NCBI GenBank assembly: GCA_041664945.1
Contig: JBAYJY010000006.1
Location: 1-62,155, forward strand
Length of the DNA stretch: 62,155 nucleotides
Source: JBAYJY01 sp041664945
Lineage (GTDB): Bacteria > UBP15 > UBA6099
Direction of reading: 5' to 3'
In this document: positions 25,260 through 33,332 of the stretch, in pieces
Numbering within the stretch: the first letter of the stretch is position 1
Layout of the letters: every line of letters starts with the position of its first letter
The notes under the pieces: generated by a model
Database searches by the model: none
Seen by the model: only the letters and a program-made list of their open reading frames with translations
Told to the model about the DNA's origin: nothing
Made by a program: the position numbers and the translations under genes

Positions 25260-26759
25260 ATGACAATTTTATTCGCAGCATGCAAGGCCTTTCCCCGCGC
25301 AGTCCGTTTCCTTTTCCTGATTTCCATAGCCATTCTGATAGCGGCAACTGCCTCGCTTTCTTCCGAAACAGCGCTGGCGTCTGAAAACGCGTCTCTGGCT
25401 GAAATCGAGGAATTCCTCTCCATCACGGCCGATTCCACCGAGCACAACGAAGCAAACAACACGGCGCGCCTCTCAGGCAACGTTCAGATCACGTTAAAAC
25501 ATTTTTCGCTCGAAACCGAAGAGCTTACGATAGACATGTCCGCGGGCATAATTAAATCCGAAGGCGACTTGTTCATCACAACGAACAATCTGCGTTTCCA
25601 CGGAAAGAGCCTCGAATATGATTACGAAAATAAAACAGGCTCGATAAAGAGCGGCGAAATAAGCATCGACGGCTTTAACCTGTCAAGCGAAGAGATACTG
25701 ATCCAACCCGAGATTATAATTATGTCCGGCGTCGTGGGAACCACATGCCCTCTTGACTGTCAGGACTACCACATATACGCAAAGACACTTGAACTCTCGC
25801 AGGACGGTAAAGCCCGCTTAAAAGATATTTCGTTTTATTATCGCAAAAGAAAAATAATATCATGGCCGTCATACGGAATGAGGCTTGGAAGCGACAAAAG
25901 CAAAACCGCTTCAAACGAAAAAAGCGTTTCTACCGGCGCATGGGCGTTCTCGCCGCCGGCGATGGGTTATTCTAAATTCGGAGGCCTCGAACTCCGATCT
26001 GGAGTCCGCCGCGTCCGCGGGCGAAGCTCAATCGGCCTGAACGGCGACTATTTTTTGCGGGAGGGGATGTTCACCGAAGCGCTTTGGCAGAAAGCCGGGC
26101 GCCGGGGAGTTCCGCAAATCTCGTTAAGGCTGGGAAAACAATATAAGGAAAACAGAGGCTATTTCAGAAACACATCGCCCCAAAGAGTCTGGAACCAGCC
26201 CTCTTTGGAAGTTATATTTCCCAAGCAAAATTTAAGGAAAACAAGATTCTATCTCGGCAGCGACATCGAAATCGGCCGGATGAAGGAAGCGAACACAAAG
26301 AAAGCGCTGAGCCGCTTTTATACGAAAGTGGACTCGTCCTACCCGATCAACCCCGGCGACAAAGTTCTTTTTTCGCTGATCGGCGACGCGCGCTTCGCCG
26401 CATATGAGAGCTGGCAAAAGTATAAAGTGCTCGGACTCGGCGCCGGCGCCGAAACCGGCGACAGAAACAGCCGGTTCCTTTCTGTCCAATACATGTACTT
26501 CAAACACTCGGGCTCCACTCCTTTTCTTTCCGACCTGGTGAACACCAACGACAAATTGTTCTTATATGGCTCGACGCTCATCAGCCCGCGCACGCAGCTT
26601 TTCGCCGACGCGCAGTACGACATCAACCTGAAAAGGACGGACGAAGTCATTTACGGCGCGGAACGGCGTTACAAATGCATCAAATTCAGATTCGCGCTTC
26701 ACAGCAAGAGCAGGCAGGTCGGCCTGAACATGGAGATACTGAATCCGGGACGCAAATAA
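25260..26759 (+). CDS. LptD-like outer-membrane protein (OstA domain plus beta-barrel)
   Basis: The 499-residue protein begins with a signal segment (about 1-40). An OstA/LptA-type beta-jellyroll follows (about 45-160: NNTARLSGNVQITLKHFSLE, KSEGDLFITTNNLRFHGKSL), then VVGTTCPLDCQDYHIYAKTL and a C-terminal barrel region of alternating strands (PSLEVIFPKQNLRKTRFYLG). This order is that of LptD, which inserts LPS into the outer leaflet. It is shorter than typical LptD (about 780 residues) and has only two cysteines, both in the linker. It leads a run of five exported proteins. It could instead be a specialised paralogue; no second LptD is in view. Confidence 0.72.
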   Translation: MTILFAACKAFPRAVRFLFLISIAILIAATASLSSETALASENASLAEIEEFLSITADSTEHNEANNTARLSGNVQITLKHFSLETEELTIDMSAGIIKSEGDLFITTNNLRFHGKSLEYDYENKTGSIKSGEISIDGFNLSSEEILIQPEIIIMSGVVGTTCPLDCQDYHIYAKTLELSQDGKARLKDISFYYRKRKIISWPSYGMRLGSDKSKTASNEKSVSTGAWAFSPPAMGYSKFGGLELRSGVRRVRGRSSIGLNGDYFLREGMFTEALWQKAGRRGVPQISLRLGKQYKENRGYFRNTSPQRVWNQPSLEVIFPKQNLRKTRFYLGSDIEIGRMKEANTKKALSRFYTKVDSSYPINPGDKVLFSLIGDARFAAYESWQKYKVLGLGAGAETGDRNSRFLSVQYMYFKHSGSTPFLSDLVNTNDKLFLYGSTLISPRTQLFADAQYDINLKRTDEVIYGAERRYKCIKFRFALHSKSRQVGLNMEILNPGRK

Positions 26760-26760
26760 T

Positions 26761-27447
26761 ATGCCCGCAATCCGGACGATATGCGCATTTTTTATTATGC
26801 TCGCCGCCTTGGCGCCGGCCGGCGCTTTCGCAGGCGAATCCCGTAATTTGACCGAGAGCAACCGCCGCGCGCTCGCCTCCAAAGTCGATGAGCTTCAACA
26901 CTCCGAGCTCATCCGCCTCACCCACGGCCGCCCGAAAGCCAACCCGATACCATTCCCTCTCCATACAATTTACCAGACCGCCCTTCAGAATCAGGAACTG
27001 CTTATTCGCAACCAGTCGGAGTCCTTCGCCAACGCCTTGGCGCGCCTCGGCAAAGTTTTCGAAAACTATCCCGTCGAACTGGAAACAGCGGCGGGCCGCG
27101 CGGCGGAAGCCCGTTTCAAAGCCGAGATAATCCGCCTATACGACCTGGCCGAGCCCCTTTCCGACTCTACATCTCTGTTGGAAGTGTACTCCGCATTCGA
27201 GAATTCCGGGTTCGGAATGGAGGCTGTTCCGGCGCGCGCCGCGCTTGCGCTTAACGCGGTGAGATGGCTCTCTAAAGACTCGGAAAACGGCGAGCCGCCT
27301 CCGGATGCCGCGGCGCGCCTCGACACGTTAATGCGAAGATGGAAACCGGCTGCGGATGTGTTCCAAATGGACGCCGGATTACGCTCGCTCTCCTCGGACT
27401 ACGCGCAGCTTTTCCTGAGCGTTGCTGTTTCAAGACAGGAAAAATAA
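26761..27447 (+). CDS. Exported helical protein of unknown function
   Basis: I do not recognise this 228-residue protein. A signal peptide (MPAIRTICAFFIMLAALAPAGAFA) is followed by a probably all-helical mature part rich in Ala, Leu, Glu and Arg, with no cysteines. It begins one base after the LptD-like gene and its stop overlaps the next start (TAATG). It should therefore be made together with its neighbours and act in the periplasm. Confidence 0.75.
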   Translation: MPAIRTICAFFIMLAALAPAGAFAGESRNLTESNRRALASKVDELQHSELIRLTHGRPKANPIPFPLHTIYQTALQNQELLIRNQSESFANALARLGKVFENYPVELETAAGRAAEARFKAEIIRLYDLAEPLSDSTSLLEVYSAFENSGFGMEAVPARAALALNAVRWLSKDSENGEPPPDAAARLDTLMRRWKPAADVFQMDAGLRSLSSDYAQLFLSVAVSRQEK

Positions 27448-27989
27448 TGAAAAAAACGGCTTTGCTGACAGTTTTTCTTCTTATAGCTCCATTCGCGGCC
27501 GCGTCGGCTTCCGTTTCCAGCATGACAATCGAGTTCAAAAACGGCGCCGTATTCGTTCAGGCCGACGCTAAAATCATGAAAGAAATAAAAGAATGGGCGG
27601 AAAAGTCCGGAATCCACTCCGCCGCCGATTCGAAAAATATTATTGAAACCCTCTCCGGGAGATACGGGAACCGCATACAGATAGAATCTTTTGTCACCCA
27701 GCAGCTAAGCGCCGCCGCCGGAGTTAAGGAAGTCAGGATGCCGCTTCGCAACGCAATCCTCGCCGGCCGAATTCCCCCTGTGGAAAACCTGTCGCTCGAT
27801 GAGGCGATGATCGTTCTCGGAGGGTTCGGATTCACCGCGATGACGGACCGCTATTTCTCGTCGCTTTCCAACGACATGAAGCTGCGCAAGCTCGTTGAAA
27901 CGGACACGGCGCTTATCATTCTGGACGGAACGGGTCCCGACGACGAATTGAAAATGTATTACAGGGAAGAAACCGGAGAAAAACATTGA
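27447..27989 (+). CDS. Exported protein with a domain shared with the product of 29587-30603
   Basis: The 180-residue precursor has a signal peptide (MKKTALLTVFLLIAPFAAASA). Its mature part starts with strand-like SSMTIEFKNGAVFVQADAK, then helices, and AILAGRIPPVENLSLDEAM. The same order occurs in the N-terminal half of the protein two genes downstream (SLTLRTDTGIIVVEGSQDD, AVMSGEIPCVIGKELYEAY). I know no named family for it. I chose the ATG at the TAATG junction, since the signal peptide begins there; the longer frame reads into the previous gene. Confidence 0.72.
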   Translation: MKKTALLTVFLLIAPFAAASASVSSMTIEFKNGAVFVQADAKIMKEIKEWAEKSGIHSAADSKNIIETLSGRYGNRIQIESFVTQQLSAAAGVKEVRMPLRNAILAGRIPPVENLSLDEAMIVLGGFGFTAMTDRYFSSLSNDMKLRKLVETDTALIILDGTGPDDELKMYYREETGEKH

Positions 27990-29590
27990 AGTCGAAAGTT
28001 ATCGAACAAGGAGCGCGTGCATTGCGCCTCGCTTTAATCGCGCTTATCGCGCTGTTATCGCTTTCGGCCGCCGCTTTCGCGCAAGAGCGGACCATTTTCA
28101 TGGCGACTCCGGATCAGTTGAAAGATGGTTTCGCGGTTGAAATGGACGGCGCGCCCGGCTTCATTCAATACGACGGTCCCGCGGAACCCGGCGCTATGAT
28201 CGAAACTGTCGCGGCCGGTCTGGAACAGCCGGTTCAGGTCGCAATCGTCGCTCCTCTGAAGAGCGACGGAGAGACGCTGATGCTTCCGATTCAGATAGAG
28301 GACAAATCGCTCGCTCGCGGGGTGACTCTCAACCTGGTGACCCCGGAAGGCCGTTCAGTGAAACTTGCGATACCTCCTAAGCGCGTCTTCCTCTCGATTC
28401 CATTCATCATTCCGATTACCGAGCAGATCGATTCTGACTTCGCCAATGCTCATCGCAACATGATCGTTCAGGTGGTTCCGAAAATCACGAAAAAGGCCCA
28501 GGTCAACGTCGACAACACGGCCGCCGACGGGCTGGTCGCCGACATAAAGTACGAAGGCATCGCATATCTGAAGCTTAAGGATCTGTTGAACAGAACGAAC
28601 CGCCGAGACCTGGACGGCACTTTTTTCATAGGCAAAGCGGAGGATTACAGGTGGCACCTGATAACTGAAAACATGTTCGAGAAGTTCGACAAGCGGAACG
28701 TGGCGGTTATGAAAAACCAGCGCATCAACAGCGAGTTGAAAACCCAGTGGCGCGTGGACCAGCTGAACAACGCGCGCCGCTCGCGGCTCGGGCTGAACGC
28801 GGAATACGACAAAAACAAAACTTCGTTGCTGATAGGGAACATCGACCGGCGGGTTAAAGATCATTTTCACAGCGAGATAGGCTACGGAAACGAGCGCCTG
28901 CGCCTCCTGACAAGGTTCGAGGGACTCGAAATAACGAATCCGGCGACTCGTTCTTTCGTCGCGATGAAAGTGGACCGCTCCGGATACCAGCTTCAGTGCA
29001 GCGGCGGCGACGACCGCTCTTCATACGGCGGCCGCTTCGGAAACCTCAAGGTGCAGGACTTCGAGGACGAAGGCGAGATCGACGATTATTTCAATTTCGA
29101 TTTTAGTTATTCCAGAATGCTCGGCGCGCAGGCGCGGCGATGGGACCCGGAAGCGGTGACGTTTTCCGGAGACACAACAATGCGTTTCTGGGGACGCGGA
29201 AGCGCGTCGTGGCTGAGAGGAGAAGTCAATTTCAATATCGGCTACAAAACCGACTATCTGGCTCTGATCCGCTACAACAACGATTTCATGCGGATAACAG
29301 GCCGGCCAGACAAGCCGCTCTGGGAATCGGCTTTCATTTCGTTTATGAGAAACCGCAACTATTTTAAAAGGGAAGACGCTCTGGCCCGCTACGGACTCGA
29401 ATCCATTCACATAGATTTAGACTATTCGCGCGAGGGAAAGGGACTGCCTTTCCGGCGCAAAGTCAGGCTCGGAGCTTCGAAGTTCATGAAGGTCTGGAAA
29501 TACGACCTGCCTGTGGAGCTTTATGTCGAGACAGTCAAATTCAATGTTTACCGGCCCGGAATTGGAATCAGCATAAGGAGATATCTGTGA
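27986..29590 (+). CDS. Predicted outer-membrane beta-barrel protein, unknown family
   Basis: The 534-residue precursor has a signal peptide ending at AAAFAQ (about residue 33), a soluble N-terminal part of about 200 residues, and then many amphipathic strands alternating charged and aromatic residues (VNFNIGYKTDYLALIRYNND). It ends in GIGISIRRYL, which suggests a barrel. No DUF is evident to me. The start is TTG with CGGAG upstream, overlapping the previous stop; its own stop overlaps the next GTG. It is flanked by the two proteins that share a domain. Confidence 0.72.
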   Translation: MKSKVIEQGARALRLALIALIALLSLSAAAFAQERTIFMATPDQLKDGFAVEMDGAPGFIQYDGPAEPGAMIETVAAGLEQPVQVAIVAPLKSDGETLMLPIQIEDKSLARGVTLNLVTPEGRSVKLAIPPKRVFLSIPFIIPITEQIDSDFANAHRNMIVQVVPKITKKAQVNVDNTAADGLVADIKYEGIAYLKLKDLLNRTNRRDLDGTFFIGKAEDYRWHLITENMFEKFDKRNVAVMKNQRINSELKTQWRVDQLNNARRSRLGLNAEYDKNKTSLLIGNIDRRVKDHFHSEIGYGNERLRLLTRFEGLEITNPATRSFVAMKVDRSGYQLQCSGGDDRSSYGGRFGNLKVQDFEDEGEIDDYFNFDFSYSRMLGAQARRWDPEAVTFSGDTTMRFWGRGSASWLRGEVNFNIGYKTDYLALIRYNNDFMRITGRPDKPLWESAFISFMRNRNYFKREDALARYGLESIHIDLDYSREGKGLPFRRKVRLGASKFMKVWKYDLPVELYVETVKFNVYRPGIGISIRRYL

Positions 29591-30603
29591 GAGCGCGACT
29601 CGCGGTTAAAAGGCTGTTCGTCGTTATCGCCTCGGCGCTTTTGATCGCGTCGGCCGCCGCGCGCGCCGAAGACGGGCAAACGACATCGCTCACGCTGCGC
29701 ACGGACACCGGCATAATTGTCGTCGAAGGTTCGCAGGATGATATCAATCGATGGCGCGGCATGCTTTTCGAGCTTTCGGAGCCGCCCTCCACAAACAGAG
29801 CTGTCCTGCGATGGCTCGCCGACAAAGGGATTCCGTCCGGCGCCGTTCGCTCTTACGCGAATTCAGCCGATCCCTCCTCAAATCTGGGATCGGCGCAGCA
29901 ATCATGGAGAAAAATGACGGTCGCCGAGGCTGTAATGTCCGGCGAGATCCCATGCGTCATCGGAAAAGAACTGTACGAGGCCTACATTCTCATCAAAGCC
30001 TCCGGCGATAAAATGTATATCCTTAAAAATACGACGCATCCCGCCGCCGCGTCGCCCGCGGGTTTTCAGCATTCGATTTTTATTATTTCCTCAGCTTTCT
30101 ACAGCGGCAACGACGGCATTTTCGTGGACGGCGAAAACTTGTCAAAAAGCGTTCTCGGCTATAACATCGTGACATTTTCGCCCGACGGAAAAACCGTAAC
30201 CGGCTCGGATGGATTCGAATTGTTCAATAAGCCCGACGACTCGCGGCGGATGGCGGATTTTCTTAACAGCCAGCCTGCCGGCGCATACGCGGCGGCGGCG
30301 GTCAAATTCGGACCCGGCGTTTTTCTTTTTTCTGACGCCACGGCGGCGCTTCGCGCCTACGGCTCTCAAGCGGTTCTGGACCCGCAGGTGCTTTCATCGC
30401 ATGCGATTTTGGGAGTCAAAGGCTCTCCCGCCGGTGACGCTCTCGAAGCAACAGCGGTAAATCTCAGCAGCGAGATTATCGTATTTAAAGACGACCTGTA
30501 CGTGGAAGAAACGCGTCTGGAAGAACTTTCCGAGGGAGTGAGCGGGCGAATCATCGTTCTCGGCGGCTCCAAGCCCTCCGATACCGTATATGTTTTAGAG
30601 TAA
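29587..30603 (+). CDS. Exported two-domain protein: shared N-terminal domain plus ILEI/FAM3-like domain
   Basis: After a signal peptide (residues 1-27), residues about 34-140 repeat the domain of the 27447-27989 product. Residues about 165-290 look like an ILEI/FAM3 (GG) domain: GYNIVTFSPDGKTV, then FNKPDDSRRMADFLNSQPAG, AAAAVKFGPGVFLFSDATAA, LRAYGSQAVLD and SSHAILGVKGS. In eukaryotes this fold occurs in FAM3 cytokines and the POMGNT1 stem, where it binds glycans or proteins. The GTG start has AAGGAG 8 bases upstream and overlaps the previous stop. It is the last gene of the run; the next operon has its own promoter. Confidence 0.72.
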   Translation: MRARLAVKRLFVVIASALLIASAAARAEDGQTTSLTLRTDTGIIVVEGSQDDINRWRGMLFELSEPPSTNRAVLRWLADKGIPSGAVRSYANSADPSSNLGSAQQSWRKMTVAEAVMSGEIPCVIGKELYEAYILIKASGDKMYILKNTTHPAAASPAGFQHSIFIISSAFYSGNDGIFVDGENLSKSVLGYNIVTFSPDGKTVTGSDGFELFNKPDDSRRMADFLNSQPAGAYAAAAVKFGPGVFLFSDATAALRAYGSQAVLDPQVLSSHAILGVKGSPAGDALEATAVNLSSEIIVFKDDLYVEETRLEELSEGVSGRIIVLGGSKPSDTVYVLE

Positions 30604-30620
30604 TTCATTTATCCTCAAAA

Positions 30621-30649
30621 TTGATTTTTACACTGCTAACTTATAGAAT
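30621..30649 (+). promoter_or_regulatory. Promoter of the glycosyltransferase operon
   Basis: TTGATT, 17 bases and TAGAAT lie in the AT-rich 78-base gap before the ELM1-family gene. The transcript would start about 26 bases before the ATG. The leader has no clear Shine-Dalgarno. Confidence 0.55.
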
Positions 30650-30681
30650 TACCTTATTAAATACTGCTATATGGTTTTACT

Positions 30682-31788
30682 ATGGGCGAAGAGAAAAAAA
30701 TCGGGAAAGCGAAGCGCAGGGTTCTGATTGTCAGCGACGGCAAACGCGGCCACGTGCATCAGACCGAGGGCGTCGTGCGCAAACTTCCCAATTCAATCGG
30801 CAAGAAACTGGAGATACGGATGAGCAAGCCGTACTATTTGTTTCTCGTCGCGATGTCCTGCCTCGCGCGCCGATTCAACTTTTCGCAACCTTTGATTCTT
30901 TTCTGGATACAGCGCGTCACGGAAACGAAAGTCGCCAACCTGATAAAATTTTCGCCTGAAATTATTATCTCCGCCGGTTCGATCACGCACCCGGTCACAT
31001 TCCTGCTCGGCAGGATATGGGACGCGAAAACGGTGATCTGCATGAGGCCGTCCCTGCTTTCCAATGACGATTTCGACCTCGTCATTGCGCCGAGACACGA
31101 TCAGCGCCGCTGCCTCGGAGACAACGTCATATACACAATGGGCGCGACAAGCGACATCTCCGAAGGTTTCATTTTCGCAGAGGCCGTGACCCTGTATGCG
31201 AAGCTCAAGACCGACGTGAAACGGCCGTTCGGGCTTCTCGTGGGCGGAGACAGTTCGCTCAATTTCATTTCGGCTGAAATGGCCGGCTCAATGATGGATG
31301 AAATTCTCAAGGCATGCTCGGACTTCGGGCTTTCGCTGCTGACGACGACATCCAGAAGAACCGCGCCGGCGGCGGAAAAAGCGATCAGGGGCCGCCTCGA
31401 GGGCAGCCCTGCGAACGCCTACACGCTGTTCGCCTCGGAAAGCCCGGACAACCCGGTGCCGGGAATAATCGGCCTCTGCGAAATCGTGATCGTCACCGAG
31501 GACAGCGTATCGATGGTCTCCGAAATAATCTCCGGCGGCAAGTATGCGATCGTCGTCAAGGTCGGCCGCAAAAAGAACCGCAACAAGTTCGAGGGGCTGT
31601 TTCAGGATCTCATGGACGAGCAATACATAACTTATACGGACATCAAAGACCTCAATAAGAGCATTTCCGACGCGCTTCGCAAAAGTAAGCGCGGATTCAA
31701 AGCGCTCGATGAGTCGAAAAAAGTTGCTATAGAGATCGAGCGTCTTTTCTTCGGCAACGGTTCGGGAACAGGGGTAATTCAGGAATGA
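30682..31788 (+). CDS. ELM1/GtrOC1-family putative glycosyltransferase (DUF1022)
   Basis: The 368-residue protein belongs to the family misleadingly called mitochondrial fission ELM1. It begins VLIVSDGKRGHVHQTEGVVR and has PFGLLVGGDSSLNFISAEMA, LLTTTSRRTAPAAEKAI and the C-terminal donor-site-like VTEDSVSMVSEIISGGKYAI, giving a GT-B-like plan. Bacterial members cluster with LPS sugar genes. It is the first gene of a ten-gene operon and overlaps the next by ATGA. The sugar and acceptor are unknown. Confidence 0.85.
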   Translation: MGEEKKIGKAKRRVLIVSDGKRGHVHQTEGVVRKLPNSIGKKLEIRMSKPYYLFLVAMSCLARRFNFSQPLILFWIQRVTETKVANLIKFSPEIIISAGSITHPVTFLLGRIWDAKTVICMRPSLLSNDDFDLVIAPRHDQRRCLGDNVIYTMGATSDISEGFIFAEAVTLYAKLKTDVKRPFGLLVGGDSSLNFISAEMAGSMMDEILKACSDFGLSLLTTTSRRTAPAAEKAIRGRLEGSPANAYTLFASESPDNPVPGIIGLCEIVIVTEDSVSMVSEIISGGKYAIVVKVGRKKNRNKFEGLFQDLMDEQYITYTDIKDLNKSISDALRKSKRGFKALDESKKVAIEIERLFFGNGSGTGVIQE

Positions 31789-32744
31789 GAATAATTAAAA
31801 CGGCCGCGCCGATGATACTCTGGCTGCTGGCCCTGAGCGTTTCCGCGCGCGCAGTTTCCGACCGCGCGATAGATTATCTCTTAAAAGCGGCGCCGCGCCC
31901 GGCCGGCATGGGCGGCGCCTTCACTGCGGTCGCCGACGACCCGATCGGCATGTTCTGGAACCCCTCTGCCGCCTTGCGCTCGGACCGCTTTGCTATTTCG
32001 GGAAATCACAGCCTCCGGCACTTTCCCGGAAAAACAAAGAATCTGGACCAGTTCAATTCCGACACAACCGGCATCGTCATCCCTCTGCAGGGAGATTTGG
32101 CGGCCGGTCTCGGGTTCACCATCCCCGGCGAATGGGGCGTCGACTACACCGACACGAACGGCGTTCTGCCCGTCAACGAAAAACTGATGGGCCGCGAGCG
32201 CCGCTTCGCATACTCAGGCATGCGCGATTCCGAAAAGATAGACGCCGGCTACATCGATTCCGATTGGCGCCGCTATAGCGACTTTGAACAAGGCATCAAA
32301 GGCAAGAGGTCCTTCGAAACCGGCGGCGGCTTCAGTTTTTATTATGAAACTAACGGCGGAATGTCATACGGAGTGAACGTGCGCGGACTGCTCACGCGGC
32401 TGGGCGGCGACAAGAAAAACGGCGACGAATCGTGCACGGTTACGCTGGGCGCGGCCTACCGCCCGCATTGGAACGCAGCGACGCTCGCCGCGACGGATGT
32501 GGAACTCAACTGGCGCCACGGATTCGAAGCGCGCTTTTTCGGCGGCGTCGAGCGCTCGTTTGACCGCAGGGCTTTCGTCCGCATCGGCTCGATGAACGGA
32601 ATGACAACCTACGGATTCGGCGGCAAATTCGGATCAGCGCGATTTGACTATGCCGTGATCAAGGATTTCATGCCGAGCGTCAGCGGCCACGATGAAGTCG
32701 CGCAGTTTCAGGACGGACATTTTCTTTCCTATACGATACGTTGA
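31785..32744 (+). CDS. PorV/UPF0164-like outer-membrane barrel protein
   Basis: The 319-residue precursor has a signal peptide (about residues 1-24) and the signature of FadL/PorV-like barrels: AAPRPAGMGGAFTAVADDPI then GMFWNPSAALRSDRF. The rest is strand-rich with Gly and aromatic residues. Lying inside an LPS-type glycosyltransferase operon and overlapping the ELM1 gene, it may export or display the product made there, but this is inference. Related proteins are secretin- or Por-system partners in Bacteroidota. Confidence 0.75.
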   Translation: MRIIKTAAPMILWLLALSVSARAVSDRAIDYLLKAAPRPAGMGGAFTAVADDPIGMFWNPSAALRSDRFAISGNHSLRHFPGKTKNLDQFNSDTTGIVIPLQGDLAAGLGFTIPGEWGVDYTDTNGVLPVNEKLMGRERRFAYSGMRDSEKIDAGYIDSDWRRYSDFEQGIKGKRSFETGGGFSFYYETNGGMSYGVNVRGLLTRLGGDKKNGDESCTVTLGAAYRPHWNAATLAATDVELNWRHGFEARFFGGVERSFDRRAFVRIGSMNGMTTYGFGGKFGSARFDYAVIKDFMPSVSGHDEVAQFQDGHFLSYTIR

Positions 32745-32754
32745 ACGGAAAAAC

Positions 32755-33321
32755 ATGGAAACGACAACAAAATTACTTCAGAAGTGGAGAGTTCGGCTCG
32801 GACATCTGTTCGCGATAGCGACGCTGGTTTTCGCAAAGCCGACCGACATCAGATATCTGGCCGCCGGAACCGCGATCGCGCTGTTCGGCGAAGCGATCCG
32901 CATCGCATCCGCCGGATATATTCAAAAAGACAAAACGCTCTCGCGGTCGGGGCCGTATGCGTTCACGCGCAATCCGCTTTACGTCGGCAGTTTTCTGATG
33001 TATCTCGGGTTCGTCATCGCCGCGTCCAACGTGTATGTCATAGGCGCGTACGTGCCGTTCTTTTTCGTGATATACTATGCGACGATCTACCGCGAGGAGA
33101 CATATCTTCGGGAAGCGTTCGGCGCCGAGTACGAAAAGTTCTGCGCTGAAGTTCCGCGTTTCTTTCCGAGGCTCTGGCCGGCGCGCGCCAACGGTTCCGG
33201 CGGCGGATTCAGCTTCGCGCAGGCGGCGAAGAACCGCGAATACGAAGCTGCGATAGCGATTGTAATAATAACAGGCGCGCTATGGGCGATGTATTTCGCC
33301 AAATGGCATCTCATCAAATGA
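32755..33321 (+). CDS. Integral membrane isoprenylcysteine/phospholipid methyltransferase-like protein
   Basis: The 188-residue protein has about four to five membrane helices and the C-terminal ICMT/PEMT signature: GPYAFTRNPLYVGSFLMYLG, then REETYLREAFGAEYEKFC. Family members methylate lipids or isoprenylated groups with S-adenosylmethionine. Within this operon a lipid or undecaprenyl-linked substrate is a reasonable guess. I use the ATG at METTTK rather than the 21-residue upstream extension, which overlaps the barrel gene. Confidence 0.82.
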   Translation: METTTKLLQKWRVRLGHLFAIATLVFAKPTDIRYLAAGTAIALFGEAIRIASAGYIQKDKTLSRSGPYAFTRNPLYVGSFLMYLGFVIAASNVYVIGAYVPFFFVIYYATIYREETYLREAFGAEYEKFCAEVPRFFPRLWPARANGSGGGFSFAQAAKNREYEAAIAIVIITGALWAMYFAKWHLIK

Positions 33322-33332
33322 AGGGCTCGTGT

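Noticed and set aside
30682..31788. Literal reading of the family name 'mitochondrial fission protein'
   Set aside because: The name comes from a plant homologue; bacterial members look like GT-B glycosyltransferases and sit among LPS sugar genes, as here.
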